Made by a program: the position numbers and the translations under genes | The notes under the pieces: model-generated | Database searches by the model: none | The model's input: the letters and a program-made list of their open reading frames with translations, nothing else | What the model was told of the DNA's origin: nothing | Shown here: positions 22,599 to 37,771 of the stretch, piece by piece | How positions within the stretch are numbered: position 1 is the stretch's first letter | Layout: every line of letters starts with the position of its first letter | DNA from: Turnera subulata | Lineage: Eukaryota; Streptophyta; Magnoliopsida; Malpighiales; Passifloraceae | Assembly (NCBI GenBank): GCA_028386065.3 | Contig: JAKUCV010005477.1 | Location: forward strand, 47,436-111,435 | DNA: 64,000 bases | Reading direction: 5' to 3'

Positions 22599-22601
22599 GT
22601 T

Positions 22602-22614
22602 TGGAGGGGGAGAT
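22602..22614 (+). other. Polypurine tract of element 3
   Basis: TGGAGGGGGAGAT lies directly before the 3' LTR, the expected plus-strand primer. Confidence 0.8.
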
Positions 22615-23380
22615 TGTTGTAGTGGGTCCAAACCCACATGGATCCAACTTAAACATTGTGGGTTAAAGAATTAAAAAAATAAAGGGTTGTGTGTGGCATC
22701 TTTTTCGTGTGGCAGTGTGTGCGTGAGTGGCATTGTGTGTATAGCAGCAAAAGAAACACGGGCAGAACAATTAGAGAGGCAGTGGCTCTTTGGCCGAGAG
22801 GAAGAGGAAAGAAAATGGGGAAGTATGCTCATCTTTGCAAGCCTTGATCGGATAACAAACGGAGTCCGATCTTGATGAAATTTTAGTATGTTGTTCTCCT
22901 CTTCTAGCTCTACAAAGTGAACGGAGCTGATCGTTGAGAAGCTTTATGTTTTCCGGGTATTGGTGTTATACCCATTTGGTGAGACTTACCCACTTCTCCT
23001 CTAATTTGTTGCTTGTAATCCACTAGTATAGTGATGAGTTTGTTGTTGGAGCCAAGATATATTGTTCTTGATGTTGCTGCTAGTGTTTTAGCCTCTAGTT
23101 TTATCTAAGGAGGAAGCTTGATTGTGAACCCATTATTATTTGATATATTGGAAGATTGACGGACTTCGGTCTCGTGGTTTTTACCCCGTCTTGGGGGTTT
23201 TCCACGTATATTCGGTGTTGTGGTTGTGTTGGTTTTGATTGCTAGCATTTATTGGCTTGGTTGTTGATATCTCATTTTGGTGGCACAAAGAGGGAAAATT
23301 AATTGACCGGATTATTCCGCCTGCGCATTTTGATTTCGGTTAATTGTTGTTGTCTTGAATTGGAGTGATTTTCCCCAACA
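22615..23380 (+). repeat. 3' LTR of element 3
   Basis: 766 bp, same ends as the 5' copy, with scattered substitutions and small length changes, for example near 22705 and 22755. Confidence 0.95.
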
Positions 23381-24929
23381 CATCGTCGCCTATGTCGCTG
23401 CCACCATCCTTGTTACCATTTTCTTTGCCACTGCTAGGCTCCATCATTTACTGGTTAGAGGAAGACAACACACTAGCCACAACTAATCACAATTCTAAGG
23501 AATAATCAATACCCATTTCAAGTCCAAACTTTATTGAGGATTACAAAAAACCCAAACTTAAACGTCCTGTGTAAATGAGAACGCCAAACTGGAGAAGAGC
23601 ATTAAAAGTTCAACTCAATCATTCTACCCAAAAGATACACTAAGTAAACAAACCCCCAAATAACAGGGATGATACTGATATAGCAAGATTTGTTCCATAT
23701 TTACCCTGAAAAGAGGGGAACAGTCTAACTTTGCTTTCTTCCACGCATACCTAGGTACAACCTAATCTCATGATACACAAACAAACCATGAACAAAGAGT
23801 AAATAGAGAAACTAACCCATGAAGCTAGACAGTAGAAGAGTTGTATTTTGGAGAATGTTGAAATCTTGCAAAGAAATAATGACAATTAACGAGGCACATT
23901 CTTCAAGAGAGAGAGTTGTCCTTAGTTTACAACATCAAGAAATATAGGCATGATAGCTTCGCATTGCTACAAACTGTCTAGAGTTTACCCCAACATGTTT
24001 TATTATTTGTCTTTAGGTGTTTTTCTTCTTGTTCAACCTCCTTGCATTTTTTATTTGTCTTAGGATGTAGGGATTTCATTCCCACAAATTATTAACTCTT
24101 CAGTTTATATGACATCTTATCATTCACATTAAAAAAGTAAATATTAAATTACAAAACATATAATTGATTGAGTCAAATGAAGAAATAGAATTATTTAAAA
24201 TTAATGTGAAGAAATTAAGTTTAAACTAATTATTTTGTTTCTAAACCCAAAGTGTCGGTCTGATTGAATCCGATCAACTATGATCCTGAAACATATTAAC
24301 ACTTTTTTTATAAATTGACTGGTTGAATCGAAATTGACCAAGGATAATAGAAGAAAACCATGCCTCGCGGTGGGATCACCCGGGCTTAACAACTTTTTGT
24401 TGTTTTTATTTTTACAGATTGGAATCTCCACCCATGTATCTGTTTTCTTTTGTATTTTTCTCTTTGGTGGTAAGTGTATCTGTTTTATTATTACAGCCTA
24501 AGACAAACGAAAAACCCCAATCTACTCCACCCAAATGGTTCCAAAACCATAGATTGAGTTTAGATTTACATTTGCTGAAGAAGGGGTAATGTCTGCGTGT
24601 GAGCGAAACACACTGCTTCTTGATTTGATTCAAAGTTGGTAGGTTTTTTGTTTTGACTCGTGCTCATAATACACACCGTGGAAACCACGTTCCTATCTTT
24701 ATTTTTATTGTCAAAAAAATAGGAAAAAAAAAAAGAAACGAAGAAAGAATAAAAAAAAGCGAAAAGCCCTCCTTAATCCCACAAACACACTGTGTTCATA
24801 CATACATTCAAAGAATCAAACTTCACAGAAAGGAAGAAAAAAAAAAAAAAAGAAGAAGAAGAGTGAATCAATCAGACAACAAAACCCAACAAACCATTTT
24901 TTGTCATCATCTTCTTCATCATAGTAATA
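23381..24929. other. Region between element 3 and the fatty-acid exporter gene
   Basis: Unique AT-rich sequence with no recognised coding region. The last 250 bp before 24930 are A- and CT-rich, as in a plant 5' leader and proximal promoter. Confidence 0.4.
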
Positions 24930-26520
24930 ATGGCAGTGGTATCATCATCATCACAACTGACATGCTTCTCTTCAATCAAGCGCAGCAGCAAATGGCCTCT
25001 CCACCGCCGATCCATCACTCTCCCCCCACTCCCTCCTCCCTCCAAGGTAACACCACCCACCACCACCACAAAGATTCCTCCTTTTTATTGTTTATGTTCA
25101 TGTAATTACTAATTAACACTAATAACGTTTTGGGTTTTGATAAATTTTGGAGCCTGCAGTTATGGGTTGTTGGTATGAGTACTGATGGAGGCGCCACACA
25201 ATACACTTCTTCTTCTTCTTCCTCCAGCTCAGATACCAACTCGCCTCCTCCTCCTCCTCCTCCTCCTCCTTCTTCTTCTCCGCCCAGTGCTAAATCCGTT
25301 TACGGGACGGCGAAGATTCATGACTTCTGCCTGGGAATCCCATACGGTGGTGTTGTGATGGGTGGGGGCCTACTGGGGTTCATCTTCTCCAGGAACCCAG
25401 CATCTCTTGCCTCCGGTTTCCTCTTCGGTGCAGCTTTCCTCGCCCTCAGCATCTCTAGCCTTAACACCTGGAGGCAAGCCAAATCCAGTTTGCCCTTAGT
25501 CTTTGGACAAGCCGGTAAGCCACTCTTACGAAAGTTCATGCCTTTTTAATCATTTTCCACTAATACCCATGATCAAAACTTTCTAGATTTCTTAGATTAG
25601 CTCAAGTTCTTTGTTGAGGATCCATTGAAAGTCAATGCATTCCAATTTCTCAACTTTTTCCCCCTTGACTGCAATTTATTAAGCTTTTCCCCTGATTTGG
25701 GTTCAGATTTACTCTTTTCTATATGCTGGTGATATAAGCATTTGTTTGCTTATTTATTATTGTGTTATTGACTGCGGATCACTAGAACCAATATAGCCTT
25801 CAAGTTTCTCTTTTTTAACTTCCTTTGCCAATTTATTCTCACGGCAATGCAATTCCTGCACTGTTATTTAGATCCCAAAATTCACTAGACTTGTTAGTCC
25901 ACAGTATTTTAGCAATTTGGCCAAATCTATAATCCAGCAGTTTGTTTGAATTAGATCCGTATTATCACTAGTCTGAACCATTTTAGTAAAGCAAGATGTG
26001 AAGTCCTGGAAGCAGGTTTGCCATTTTCCTGCAATCTGTCAACCCTCCAAAAAAACTAACCTACAGCTATCTATTTCTTTTTCTCATTGCATTCCTGTAT
26101 GTTTTTCTTTGCTGTTAATGTTGTTGTATCATTGTGACCTTGCAGTACTCTCCGCAGCCCTGTTGTGGAAGAACTTTCAGGCCTACTCTTTGGTTAGTAA
26201 TAATCAGACAGGTGTTTAGAGTTGGCTTGATTTTTTTTTTCTCCTCCTCTAATCTTCTATTCCTATATGGATGCAGACAAAGCGGCTCGTTCCATCAGGT
26301 TTCTATATTGTGGTTAGGTAATTACATGTTTTATGGCTGGAACTTTATACTGGACATCGCTGTGTCAGGTTTTTCTTTCGGCATCTAAATAAACTGTCTC
26401 ATTCAGTTCTCTTTTATGTACTGCAGTGCCGGAATGCTGTTCTTCTATTTGCACGTGCTGATGTCCGGTGGAAATCCGCCCCCGAAGAAGTTGCAGTCGG
26501 CTGCTACTGTCACATCATGA
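24930..26520 (+). CDS. FAX/TMEM14-family fatty-acid exporter of the plastid envelope
   Basis: Members move free fatty acids across the plastid inner envelope for lipid assembly in the ER. Five exons: 24930-25046, 25160-25514, 26146-26192, 26277-26317 and 26427-26520, all GT-AG, 217 aa. The first ~75 residues are Ser-rich with basic residues, as expected of a chloroplast transit peptide; then a Ser run and a Pro run (about residues 60-85). The TMEM14 domain starts at KIHDFCLGIPYGG and has four hydrophobic segments, with FSRNPASL after the first and LNTWRQAKSSLP after the second. It ends SGGNPPPKK, a family signature. The layout is closest to FAX1 as I recall it, but FAX paralogues are similar, so no symbol is given. 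The frame is intact. Confidence 0.9.
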
Positions 26521-29328
26521 TGAAATCACAAAGTTCAGAGTAGGATAGGATAGTTTTGGACTAAAGATGAAAAATACGGTTTCTTTCAAGCTGTACGAGT
26601 TAAATGCTGAGGACCTAGGGTAAGTTGTAACCTGTGCTGGCGGCATTGCTTTTAGTTTATGGGGGCTAATATTATTCATGTAACATTTCGACCAAAATAA
26701 GTGTTGGGAGTGTCAATTTGTGTTTTACTGGCATGAGAAGTTTGGGACCAATTCTAAAAGTGTGTGTATTGTGCTGTTTCTGTAACATTTTCCAATTCAG
26801 GCATTACTGTCTGAAATTCTTTCTTCCTTCTGTCATTTGAACATGTTCTGTACTAATAAATCATAAAGGAAGACGTATGAGACCTATTTGTCTATTTGAG
26901 TTCTTTATTGCCCAAAAGATTGTCAGATTGCCTTAGTCATATGATTTGTCACCGAAATCCTGGAAGACTGCTTTCTTTTCTTCATATGGCGAGAATCCCT
27001 TGCCATCAATTGTTTCAGACAGTTTTAGGCATGATATGCTGATTTCTTTTTGGTCTTCTGCGTCTTAGTTACAGCTATTCCAAAGCGTCTTAGTTACAGC
27101 TATTCCAATTCCAAAGACCTGGAACGAAAAACGATGATTCTTTAAAACTGAATTGAGGGGATTAAGGGCTTCTTTACTTGATTTAAGCTTCCTCAAAATA
27201 AATGTGTTAGCTATAATATGGATTACCATTCATTGATCGTCGGCGAACTATATATGTCCTTGTGGTCACCCAATTGATATAAAAAAGTGACATCCGAAGT
27301 GATTTTTTAACAAAATTAAGATGCATAAAATGTAATTTACTGTATAACCTTCCCTAAAATCTTTTATGTGATGCTTTTCTATGACGACATATGTCGATAT
27401 ATCCTCAAAAGTTTTTCGTAAGGAAGCATTGAAGTATGACAAATTCCTTGTAGTAAAATATCATGTTCTTGTTAATATTTTAAAGAATGGAAGCATCAAA
27501 AGTCGACAACAAGGCCTAGGGGGCACAAACGAATCAACAAACTTCTCATTTCGTTTTCAAAGCTTGGGGTGGGAATGGTGACAACAAATGAACAAAGGGG
27601 CAAATGTAATAACTACTAATAAAGTACTCCACAACTTACAGTCTTACACACACAGGGTAATTTGGACAAGACAAATGGACATGACAAGAGCGGAATGTAG
27701 GTGCAATGGGGAACAAGATAAGAAATAATGGGTAATTTTTTCTTTAAACCTCTTTTTAGGATTTTGAAACTTTCTTTTATGTTGCACTCTCTTGAACCCC
27801 TGGCCACTGCTTTTACTATATAGCCTATATAGGGTTTGCATCATCATGACTACGCAGGCTCACACGATGGTCTTGAAGATATGTCAAGAGAAGCAGTGAT
27901 GATCGCTGGCTCAAAGACTTGTCAAACAAAAATCTAAAATGTTGATGTGGTTTATTAATAGAAATTGGCAGATTTTAGTGTTTTCGGGGTCTGAATTCTT
28001 AAAGTAATTGAAGTGACTGTTGAACCTCAACTAATTAAGCTAATTTATTAAGTATTAATTGTGTAAGAATTGCTTGTATAAGATATAGTTTCTTTTTGGT
28101 TCCCGACCTGATATCGGGAGGTTTGCTCCGACTAATCCGAATTCAATCCGAATTGCGTACCTGGCATGGTGGGTGAGTTTTCCAATAAAAATTTTGTGCT
28201 TGTATAAGATATAGTTGATATAGTTATCATAAGATGTACCTGGAATATATTTACTCGTTCAATGAAAATTAAACTGGCCTATTTCCCCCCAGTATGCAGG
28301 CAATCCTTTGCGTATGGGTCGAAATGCTCTATCTTGGCCGACACATAGACTATAATTAAACAAATTAAAAACTAGTCATAATTGAACTAATTGAACAAAA
28401 GTTGATCCATCAAGCTAGTATACTTATTTGTGCGTGGTTAGTCGATTGTCAACGAACTAGGAAGAAAAAAATCATGGGTGGCCTAACTCTTGAAGACAAA
28501 CTGAGTACACAATGACCATCTTTCCTCCTGTCGTCTCCTTTTGGCTTATTTAACTTCGAAAAGCCAATTAAAAAGGCTTTAATTAGTGTGCTCTTTGATA
28601 TGATAGGGTTGTCATTATGTTTAATAAACATTAATATGCTTTGCCTCACTTAAGATCTCTCTTTTGTATATATCTTGGTCTCCTCTTGGAGAGGCTTAAT
28701 CATATCTTATTATTTTAAATTGCCCTATTGATCATGTTCATATATAATATGCTTACTTCATAATCGTAATCTTTGTGAAGTTTCAGAGCAAATCATAACA
28801 CCAGGAAATATTCTCAGTTTTTTCCTCCTAGATGGTGAACAAGAAAATTTTGTGCCATGATTACCAAAATGATTACCACTTTGGCTTTGCTTTGTGATGC
28901 TAATATCGAAATATCTTGCTTATCATCATCACAACATAGAAACATTATGTAATCGTTGGATGGTTATTGAGTAGTATATTTTCTAGGCATATACATACAA
29001 CCAAAATTAGACCATCATAGAATTTGTCATGAAAGACAACAAATAAGTGCATATACATTCACCATCACCACAGTTTCATATATACCAATTTTATCATCTT
29101 TGATATTCAATGTACCTTTTGAACCAACTTTAGCATTTTTACGCATAGGAGATATACAATAATGGTAAAACGATCCGAGGAGGAGGTAAGAGTTTGAATT
29201 ATATTAAGAGTTTTACTCGTGATAAAGAAATATATTTTCCTAAAAGTAGGACGAACATTGATTGAATATGATATTACAAATAAAATGCTACCTAATACGC
29301 AAGGAGTATAGTAATTTTTCAGTGAATA
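26521..29328. other. Region between the fatty-acid exporter gene and the hAT element
   Basis: 26521 to about 26880 should hold the 3' UTR. The rest is unique AT-rich sequence with a small direct duplication at 27061-27110 and a 107 bp insertion at 28091-28197. Short open frames show no domain. Confidence 0.4.
28072..28216 (+). repeat. 107 bp insertion flanked by a 19 bp direct repeat
   Basis: GCTTGTATAAGATATAGTT occurs at 28072-28090 and again at 28198-28216, bracketing 107 bp of more GC-rich sequence (28091-28197). Long direct repeats of this kind are left by LINE-type target-primed insertion, so this may be a truncated SINE or retrocopy. The insert matches nothing I recognise. Confidence 0.55.
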
Positions 29329-29336
29329 GTCACCCC

Positions 29337-30229
29337 TAGGGATGGCAATTTCCCCCACTCGTGCGGGTCCCCGCGGGGATTCCCCGCGAACGGGGCGGGT
29401 ATGGGGGCATTTTTTGCCCCGCGGGGCGGGGGACGGGGGAAGATTTGTACCCGAAGTAATTTCGGGGGACGGGGCGGGGATTACGTAACCCGCCCCGCGG
29501 GGCCCCGATATATAAGAAATGTCTATTTTGCCCTCGCATTACCTATAGATACAATTTTTTTTAGAAGGCTATTTTAGTCATTACGGTAGAAAAAAAAAGA
29601 GCAAAAAAAAAAAAAGAATTGTCGGCAACCCCTCCCAGTCTCTCTGTTCATCTCCTTTTTTTTTTATCAAACAAAAATCTCTCCTTTAACTCCTATAAAC
29701 TNNNNNNNNNNNNNNNNNNNNNNNNNNNNNNNNNNNNNNNNNNNNNNNNNNNNNNNNNNNNNNNNNNNNNNNNNNNNNNNNNNNNNNNNNNNNNNNNNNN
29801 NNNNNNNNCCGGAAATCTCTATGACAGAACCAGTTTAGCAAAGATGGAGTTGACATGAAGATTTTGTTATTGTAATTTCATTAAAATTCTGATGTAATTT
29901 GTTGGTTAAATGGAAAAATTTTGTGTGATGAATTATTATTATTCTGTGTTGAATTGGATATTGTTTTATCATTGTCGTTATTTATTTGTACTGAATTTAA
30001 TATTTAAATTGACATTTTTTGCCAAGAAAAAGAATTAAAATTAAGAGCTTAAAATTAAGTAGTTCGGGGAATGGGATCCGCGGGGATCCGCGGGGATTGC
30101 GGGGAGCGGGGGCGGGGATAGATTTTCCCCCGCAGGCGGGGAGCGGGGCGGGGCGGGGAAAATTTTGTGGTGCGGGGGCGGGGCGGGGATTACTCTACCC
30201 GCTGAATCCCCGCCCCGTTGCCATCCCTA
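29337..30229. mobile_element. Non-autonomous hAT-type element with G-rich ends
   Basis: Terminal inverted repeats TAGGGATGGCAA...TTGCCATCCCTA are flanked by a perfect 8 bp duplication GTCACCCC (29329-29336 and 30230-30237), the hAT size. About 190 bp inside each end is packed with CCCCGCGGGG-like words. The middle is AT-rich and includes the assembly gap. No transposase is visible; length is 893 as assembled. Confidence 0.85.
29702..29808. other. Assembly gap of 107 N
   Basis: Unknown bases inside the hAT-type element, near very G-rich sequence that may have blocked sequencing or assembly. Confidence 0.99.
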
Positions 30230-30237
30230 GTCACCCC

Positions 30238-33200
30238 CTACACATGCTTACTTATGAATGAAAATATGCTTAGCCCATAACCTTTCTTCTTTCTTATATA
30301 GATATACTTAACAGTTTAAGGAAGAGGACGACAATACAAAGGGCAACCCATGATTTTGTCGACCCAAAACTCAAAAGGATCAATGTATCTACCTAGACTA
30401 GGTATGCGCATCAAGTGCTCAAAAGAGAGACGACCATATCCAGGTTTAAATGGTAAACAAATAGTAGCCGAAACCTTACAATTATTTTACATGTACTATA
30501 CAAGAAATCACACTTAGCATAGGTTGTGCCATGATGATGCGGCTTTGGATACAAGCAAACAATAATGCTCTGCAGATTCGAGGCTTTTGGCGTGTAAAGG
30601 AAAGCCTACTGAATATTGGCTTCCAGTGAGCAATATAAAAAATAAGAGAGTTTATGATCATGAAACAAAACAAGGCAACAGGCTACGGGATAAAGTCAAC
30701 AAAAATACTCTAAAGGGTCAAGATCTGCCAAATTTTCTGAATTTCGATCAGCTTGCGGGAGTTTGATGTTCAATTTGTCAGCATGGAATTCTCTGCTGAC
30801 ACGTAGTGCTTAATTATTGGTATTAAAATGTTTTAGTGACGGTACGAAAAGGGTCAAATGCAATGAGTATGTCACGCCCAACGAAAGAGATAATGATATC
30901 ACAAAACCTTCATATGTATTCAATACTTAAATATAGGGCATCGACTGTGTTTATGCAGCACAGAAAGTGTTTAGTGAAAAGTAAATATCTTTTAAGCACC
31001 CAGAGATCATGTTGTAGATGTGATAGTAGACTAGAAATTGATCTTGTGTAGAAGATGAGAAATTATACATGTTAGCTATCTCACAAGTATTTGTGTATTA
31101 TTACCAATTACAAGCTAGTAGTGTACATCACACAAAGGTTGAAAATAGGCTACTTCTATAGACTCCATGTACAAAATCGCTAGCCAATAGGCGAGTTGCA
31201 CACACGCAGTGGTAGGATGTTTAATCATTTCAATGAGTCGAGCACAAAGGGGTTTACACTTTTACTACAATAAGAAATATCCACAAGGAGGGGTTTAATT
31301 TAACTCTCACAAACAATGAAGTTAATGTTTTTAGGTTTAACCCTATATATATATATATATATATAGTTACCCTGATCGTTAGCTTCATTATCCTATTTAA
31401 TAGCTTATATATCAATTGGAAATTCAGCTCATCTACTTGGTATGAGGGGCCTCTAGCTAGTGCCCACAGGCCACAGCAACATAGGAACAAAAATATATCA
31501 ACACCCACCTCGAGCATTATCTCATTCCACACCACTATATACCATATAGCAGATTTGGAAAAAAATTGCCAATTGGTTGATAACCCCAATAATTGGCACA
31601 TAGAACTTGTCATGACAATTAAGGTGGTAAACAAACACCGAGGGCTAACAAACATACATCATATTCTTTTGGTTGAACTACAGTTAGTGATGCATATGTT
31701 TTCCAAAAGAGCTGCAGGATTCGGGTAGATGCCTGTTGGGTAGGCCTTTGCAGAGGCAAATGGGGCAATAATTTTTCCAAAATGGTGCTTGTGCTGTTGG
31801 ACACAAAAGGCAATGCCCTATAGAGTACATAAGAAGAGAATCATTCTAGGATAGTCCCATTTTGGCCTGGAAATCAAAGATAGGCCGACCTTTTCTTGTG
31901 TCTCCCGCATTCAAACTGTCATCCCCCCCTGCTTGCTTCCTACCCTCTTTTCTCACCGTTTCCTCACACATCAAACCAAAGCAAACCCCCAGGCCCCTAC
32001 CCAGCAGATACAACCCTTTGATCCAGAAAACGAAATCAATAAACGTGGCACACATGACTTTCAATGCTTTTTTGAGAAACCTTCCCTCTTTAGATCAAAT
32101 GGATTGCACAATCTAAAAAAAAGCTGCCCTGATAGAGAATAACTCAGAGAGGTCTGCTTTGGTACTATTGATTTCCACTAAGTTGTCCAACGACTTAAAA
32201 GGCACCATGGCACACAGATATATAACGTTATAATACTCACAGCCACAATTCTAATGGCTACAGATACAAACTACGTTATCAAATGCTGTAATAGCCACAG
32301 CCACAAACTAACTTCATAATCATGGCCACAACCACACTTACCTACTTTTAAATTGGCTTGCACATACCTTTTTCTTGATATTAGTCGATGTTGAAGGTGG
32401 GACTCGGACCCCCGGTGCACATACTTACTTTTACATCATGCTTGGATCATGTTAATTAAGGATATGAACAAATTGGTTCTTGCAAAGGATATTCCTTCAT
32501 TGTTATGAAAAAGAGATTTCACAGGAAACCCGGGATTTGGTAGATTGCAGGCAGGCCTTCTGCTACAAACGTACGGGAGATAATCTACATGTTCTGATGG
32601 GTTTGGTGTGCAAAAAATGGACTCACCGGCAACATCTTCCACGACCTATGTGATGATCACGTGACCGGGGTCCCATGTTATGACCACTCAGCTCTATCAG
32701 CAAAAGAATCAACATAGTAGGGGCCAGCCTCTTCATACCGGGGAATTCAAGTTAGTGTGCACAATCTGCAGATAGTGCACGTTAACTCATTCGAGTACAG
32801 TGGGAGAAAAGACACAGAACCAAGAAGGACCACAGCAAATTGCCACAATGTCAAGCTCCAATTTTTATTCCCAAAAAAATATGTCAAGCTCCATTGCTGG
32901 AGATAGGAAATTAATCAGCTACTAGTGCTTCTTGGAGAAGTAATCTGACATCCCAGAAACAAGTGTGTAGAAATAAAGACCAATAAGGTTCTTAAACCAA
33001 AAGTAACCTACCTTTGATAAGTGAAATCTCACTTTCCCGTGACTTTTATCCACCCAACTTTGGAAACCAAAAAAGGTAGTCCCAAACGAAAATCCTAATT
33101 AGGCACACATAGCCACTTTGCTATAGGGGTGTATAGGTGTGGCTAATATGCTGATGCACCAATAGATGTATGTCTCTGCCTTGACCATGCTGCTCAAAAT

Positions 33201-33331
33201 CTCCTTTAAATTGAGTTCTCCACCTTTCTTTTGCATAAGCACTTCCCAACCTCTCCTTTCACTTCCCCCCCTTTTTTTTTCTGACAAGAACAACAATAAG
33301 CACCAAGTTGCCTTCCTCTCTCTGAGAAAAC
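30238..33331. other. Region between the hAT element and the cytokinin dehydrogenase gene
   Basis: Unique sequence with a (TA)n run near 31345-31366. Short open frames, mostly on the minus strand (for example 31619-31813 and 32436-32642), show no recognisable domain. A tRNA-like word GTTGAAGGTGGGACTCGGACCCC near 32390 may be a SINE fragment. The last 150 bp before 33332 are CT-rich, as in a leader. Confidence 0.4.
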
Positions 33332-35639
<2,308 letters not shown>

Positions 35640-36077
35640 GGCGAAATGACATACAGAGAACCCTTAAAGCAAAAATTAAGCCCCAGTGTCCACAAGTGTA
35701 AATTACTATTTCTTCATATACTGTCGGGTTTTTCCATAAGAACAGTGGCAAAACAGATCAAGTTATGACTACAGTTTTGATTATCATTGAGAGTTTCAAG
35801 TTTGATAGTCTAAGCTAACTTTGAAAGTTCTAAGCACAGAGCACTGTCGAAGAGGATTTGCATTAAGAATAACCTAAAGTATGAAAGATGATTAGCCGAA
35901 GTAAGTCTTTCAGTTAATGCAAATAGAGAAATGGATTGCTAATGGAGATCATATAGTTGTTGTCAGAACAAAGCAAAAGATCTTACAAGCAAGTGGTGCT
36001 ATATAATAAAAGTCATTGCCATCAATTCAGAAGTACCAGTAACAGTTGACCTAAATTAGACCAAAAAAAAAAAAGAG
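35640..36077. other. Space between convergent genes
   Basis: 438 bp between the stop codons of the cytokinin dehydrogenase (plus) and the unrecognised gene (minus). It must hold both 3' UTRs. No other feature is seen. Confidence 0.5.
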
Positions 36078-37540
36078 CTACTTCCTTTCTGCTGCTTCTG
36101 TCCAGCCAAGGCCCGGCCTGCTTGTTTCCCCTTGTGCCCCTTCATAATTTTTAGCATTGAGAATTGTTTCCTCGAAATCAGTGGAATCGCTTGCAACAGG
36201 AAGAAAGCTACTAATATCATCTCTTGCCCCGAGGCCTCCAGCCCTCAGGACATCATCAGTTGTGATAGAAGCCTCCATGTTTACTTCTGCAGATGCATCA
36301 ACATTAGCAGGTTGACTTGCGGACACATTTCCTTCACCTTTCCTATCAACCATGTTAGATGGTATGTTGTTTCCTGCAGAACTTGGACCAGACATTGCAG
36401 CATCTTTCAAATCTTCCTGCAAACAGTTGGATTCCGTGCCATTATTCCTTGAACTGTTTCCATCTGGCAATGTGAAGAAAGAAATGAGCTGAGAATTCAT
36501 AATTTTGCTAAGGAGATTCACCAAAGATCTACGGCATCCGTATAACTTTGTGACAACGTCTAATGCGGCCATTTCTTTTCTTTTTCCAATTACTACAACA
36601 CAGTTCCGTGAAGCAAAAGCACTGAATCACATGTTAAACCAACCTAAACCTTGCGAATGATTGAGCACAAAACTAGTAGCAGTTTACCAATGTGGGATTG
36701 GTCCAACTTGGTTAAGCAGGTCTCGAATTCCAGTCTTTATGCATATATGCAGAAAACTCCATTGGACAACTAATCCACCATAACCAGATGGGATCTAAAT
36801 AGGATCGACAGTAGTAGGGACAAAGCTCCGAGAACACCAGATGGGCAACAAAAAAAAATAAACTAGTAGTGGTCTGCTCGCTGAAAAAGTCAGAATCTTT
36901 AAGGATAAAATCCTATTACATTCATTACTGCTATCACCTTGTGAAACTTGAAAAAGTTGCACATTCAAACTCTTTATTTTAGCTCACAAGCGGAAAGGCG
37001 GGAGCCTAATTTTTGGAGATTCAAGTCCACATTAGATAGATGGGTTGCATTTACCAGCCTGTCCAGTACTTAGCTTGGTAGAGTTTAAATGGAAAAAAAA
37101 AAAAAAAGCATTCCTATTAAGTTGTGGAAAAATAACTTGGGTAAAAAAGAAGCAAGGAATTAGAACCTAGGAAGAAGTTAATTTGTACCATGAGGAATCT
37201 TGGTAGCTTCATACTCCATATCGCACACAAAAACCGTTCCTGTCAATAATCTTCTTCCCCGACAGTGTTCAGTCTTTCCAGAGCAGTATATATAGTACCT
37301 TAACACTAAAGGCAAAAAAAACAAAAAGAGACACAAATTTAGCAAGCAACCACTAGAACAGAAAAACAGTGGTGCTTCAATTAATTAGCACCACCAAAAG
37401 ATACACAACAATTCGGAGAAGGGCATGGACAATTTCTTACAAACAATAATTGCTAGAATGAGAATTTGTGGCGGTGGGTTCTTTTTTTTTTGATTGTTTT
37501 GTTGTTGTTTGATCAGGAGGAGGAGAAAAGATTGGCTCAT
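36078..37540 (-). CDS. Unrecognised plant protein, one probable membrane segment
   Basis: I do not recognise the family. Three exons on the minus strand, 37441-37540, 37189-37305 and 36078-36592, with introns starting GTAAGAA and GTACAAAT and ending TTTAG and TTGTAG. Phases agree at both junctions and give 243 aa without a stop, which is the main evidence that it is real. The N-terminus is MSQSFLLLL, then a Gln/Asn/Lys run. A hydrophobic stretch PQILILAIIVLLRYYIY (about residues 25-41) could span a membrane. Then come two close cysteines (CSGKTEHC), a basic RGRRLL, and KLYGCRRSLVNLLSKIM in exon 3. The last ~130 residues are acidic, Ser/Asn-rich and probably disordered. The first exon is the least certain. 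Confidence 0.6.
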
Positions 37541-37771
37541 TTTGGCGGTTTCTAGGTTCGGGGTGTTTCGATGCTTGTGTATACGTGGAAGTAGTAGGCG
37601 TTGGGGGACCTTTGATGGAGGGTGGTATTAATTAAAAACTGACACCACACCCCCACCTTTACCACGTGTCCAAAAATAAAATAGTATTCCTCCTGTTACC
37701 CGGATTTTTTCCCCCTTCTCTCTCTATTAATGTTTTTATTATTTTCCAAGTATATTCTAAATGATATTGAT

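Larger units (their letters stand above)
17106..23380 (+). mobile_element. Element 3: Copia LTR retrotransposon, nearly complete but disabled
   Basis: Two LTRs of 760 and 766 bp flank gag, protease, integrase, reverse transcriptase and RNase H in Copia order. LTRs start TGTTG and end CAACA. Candidate target duplications are CTTCG (17101-17105) and CATCG (23381-23385), one mismatch. The LTRs differ by only a few percent by eye, so the insertion is fairly young. The coding region has in-frame stops at 18812, 19262, 19775, 20386 and 21132, a frameshift near 19990, and a 660 bp foreign insertion at 20434-21093. It cannot make a full polyprotein, but gag and RT/RNase H frames are each long and open. 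Confidence 0.95.

Noticed and set aside
29619..29858. 79-codon frame running through the N gap
   Set aside because: Most of it is unknown sequence; nothing can be supported.
31254..31655. 133-codon frame, hydrophobic, minus strand
   Set aside because: Contains a (TA)n microsatellite translation and has no recognisable family or splice support.
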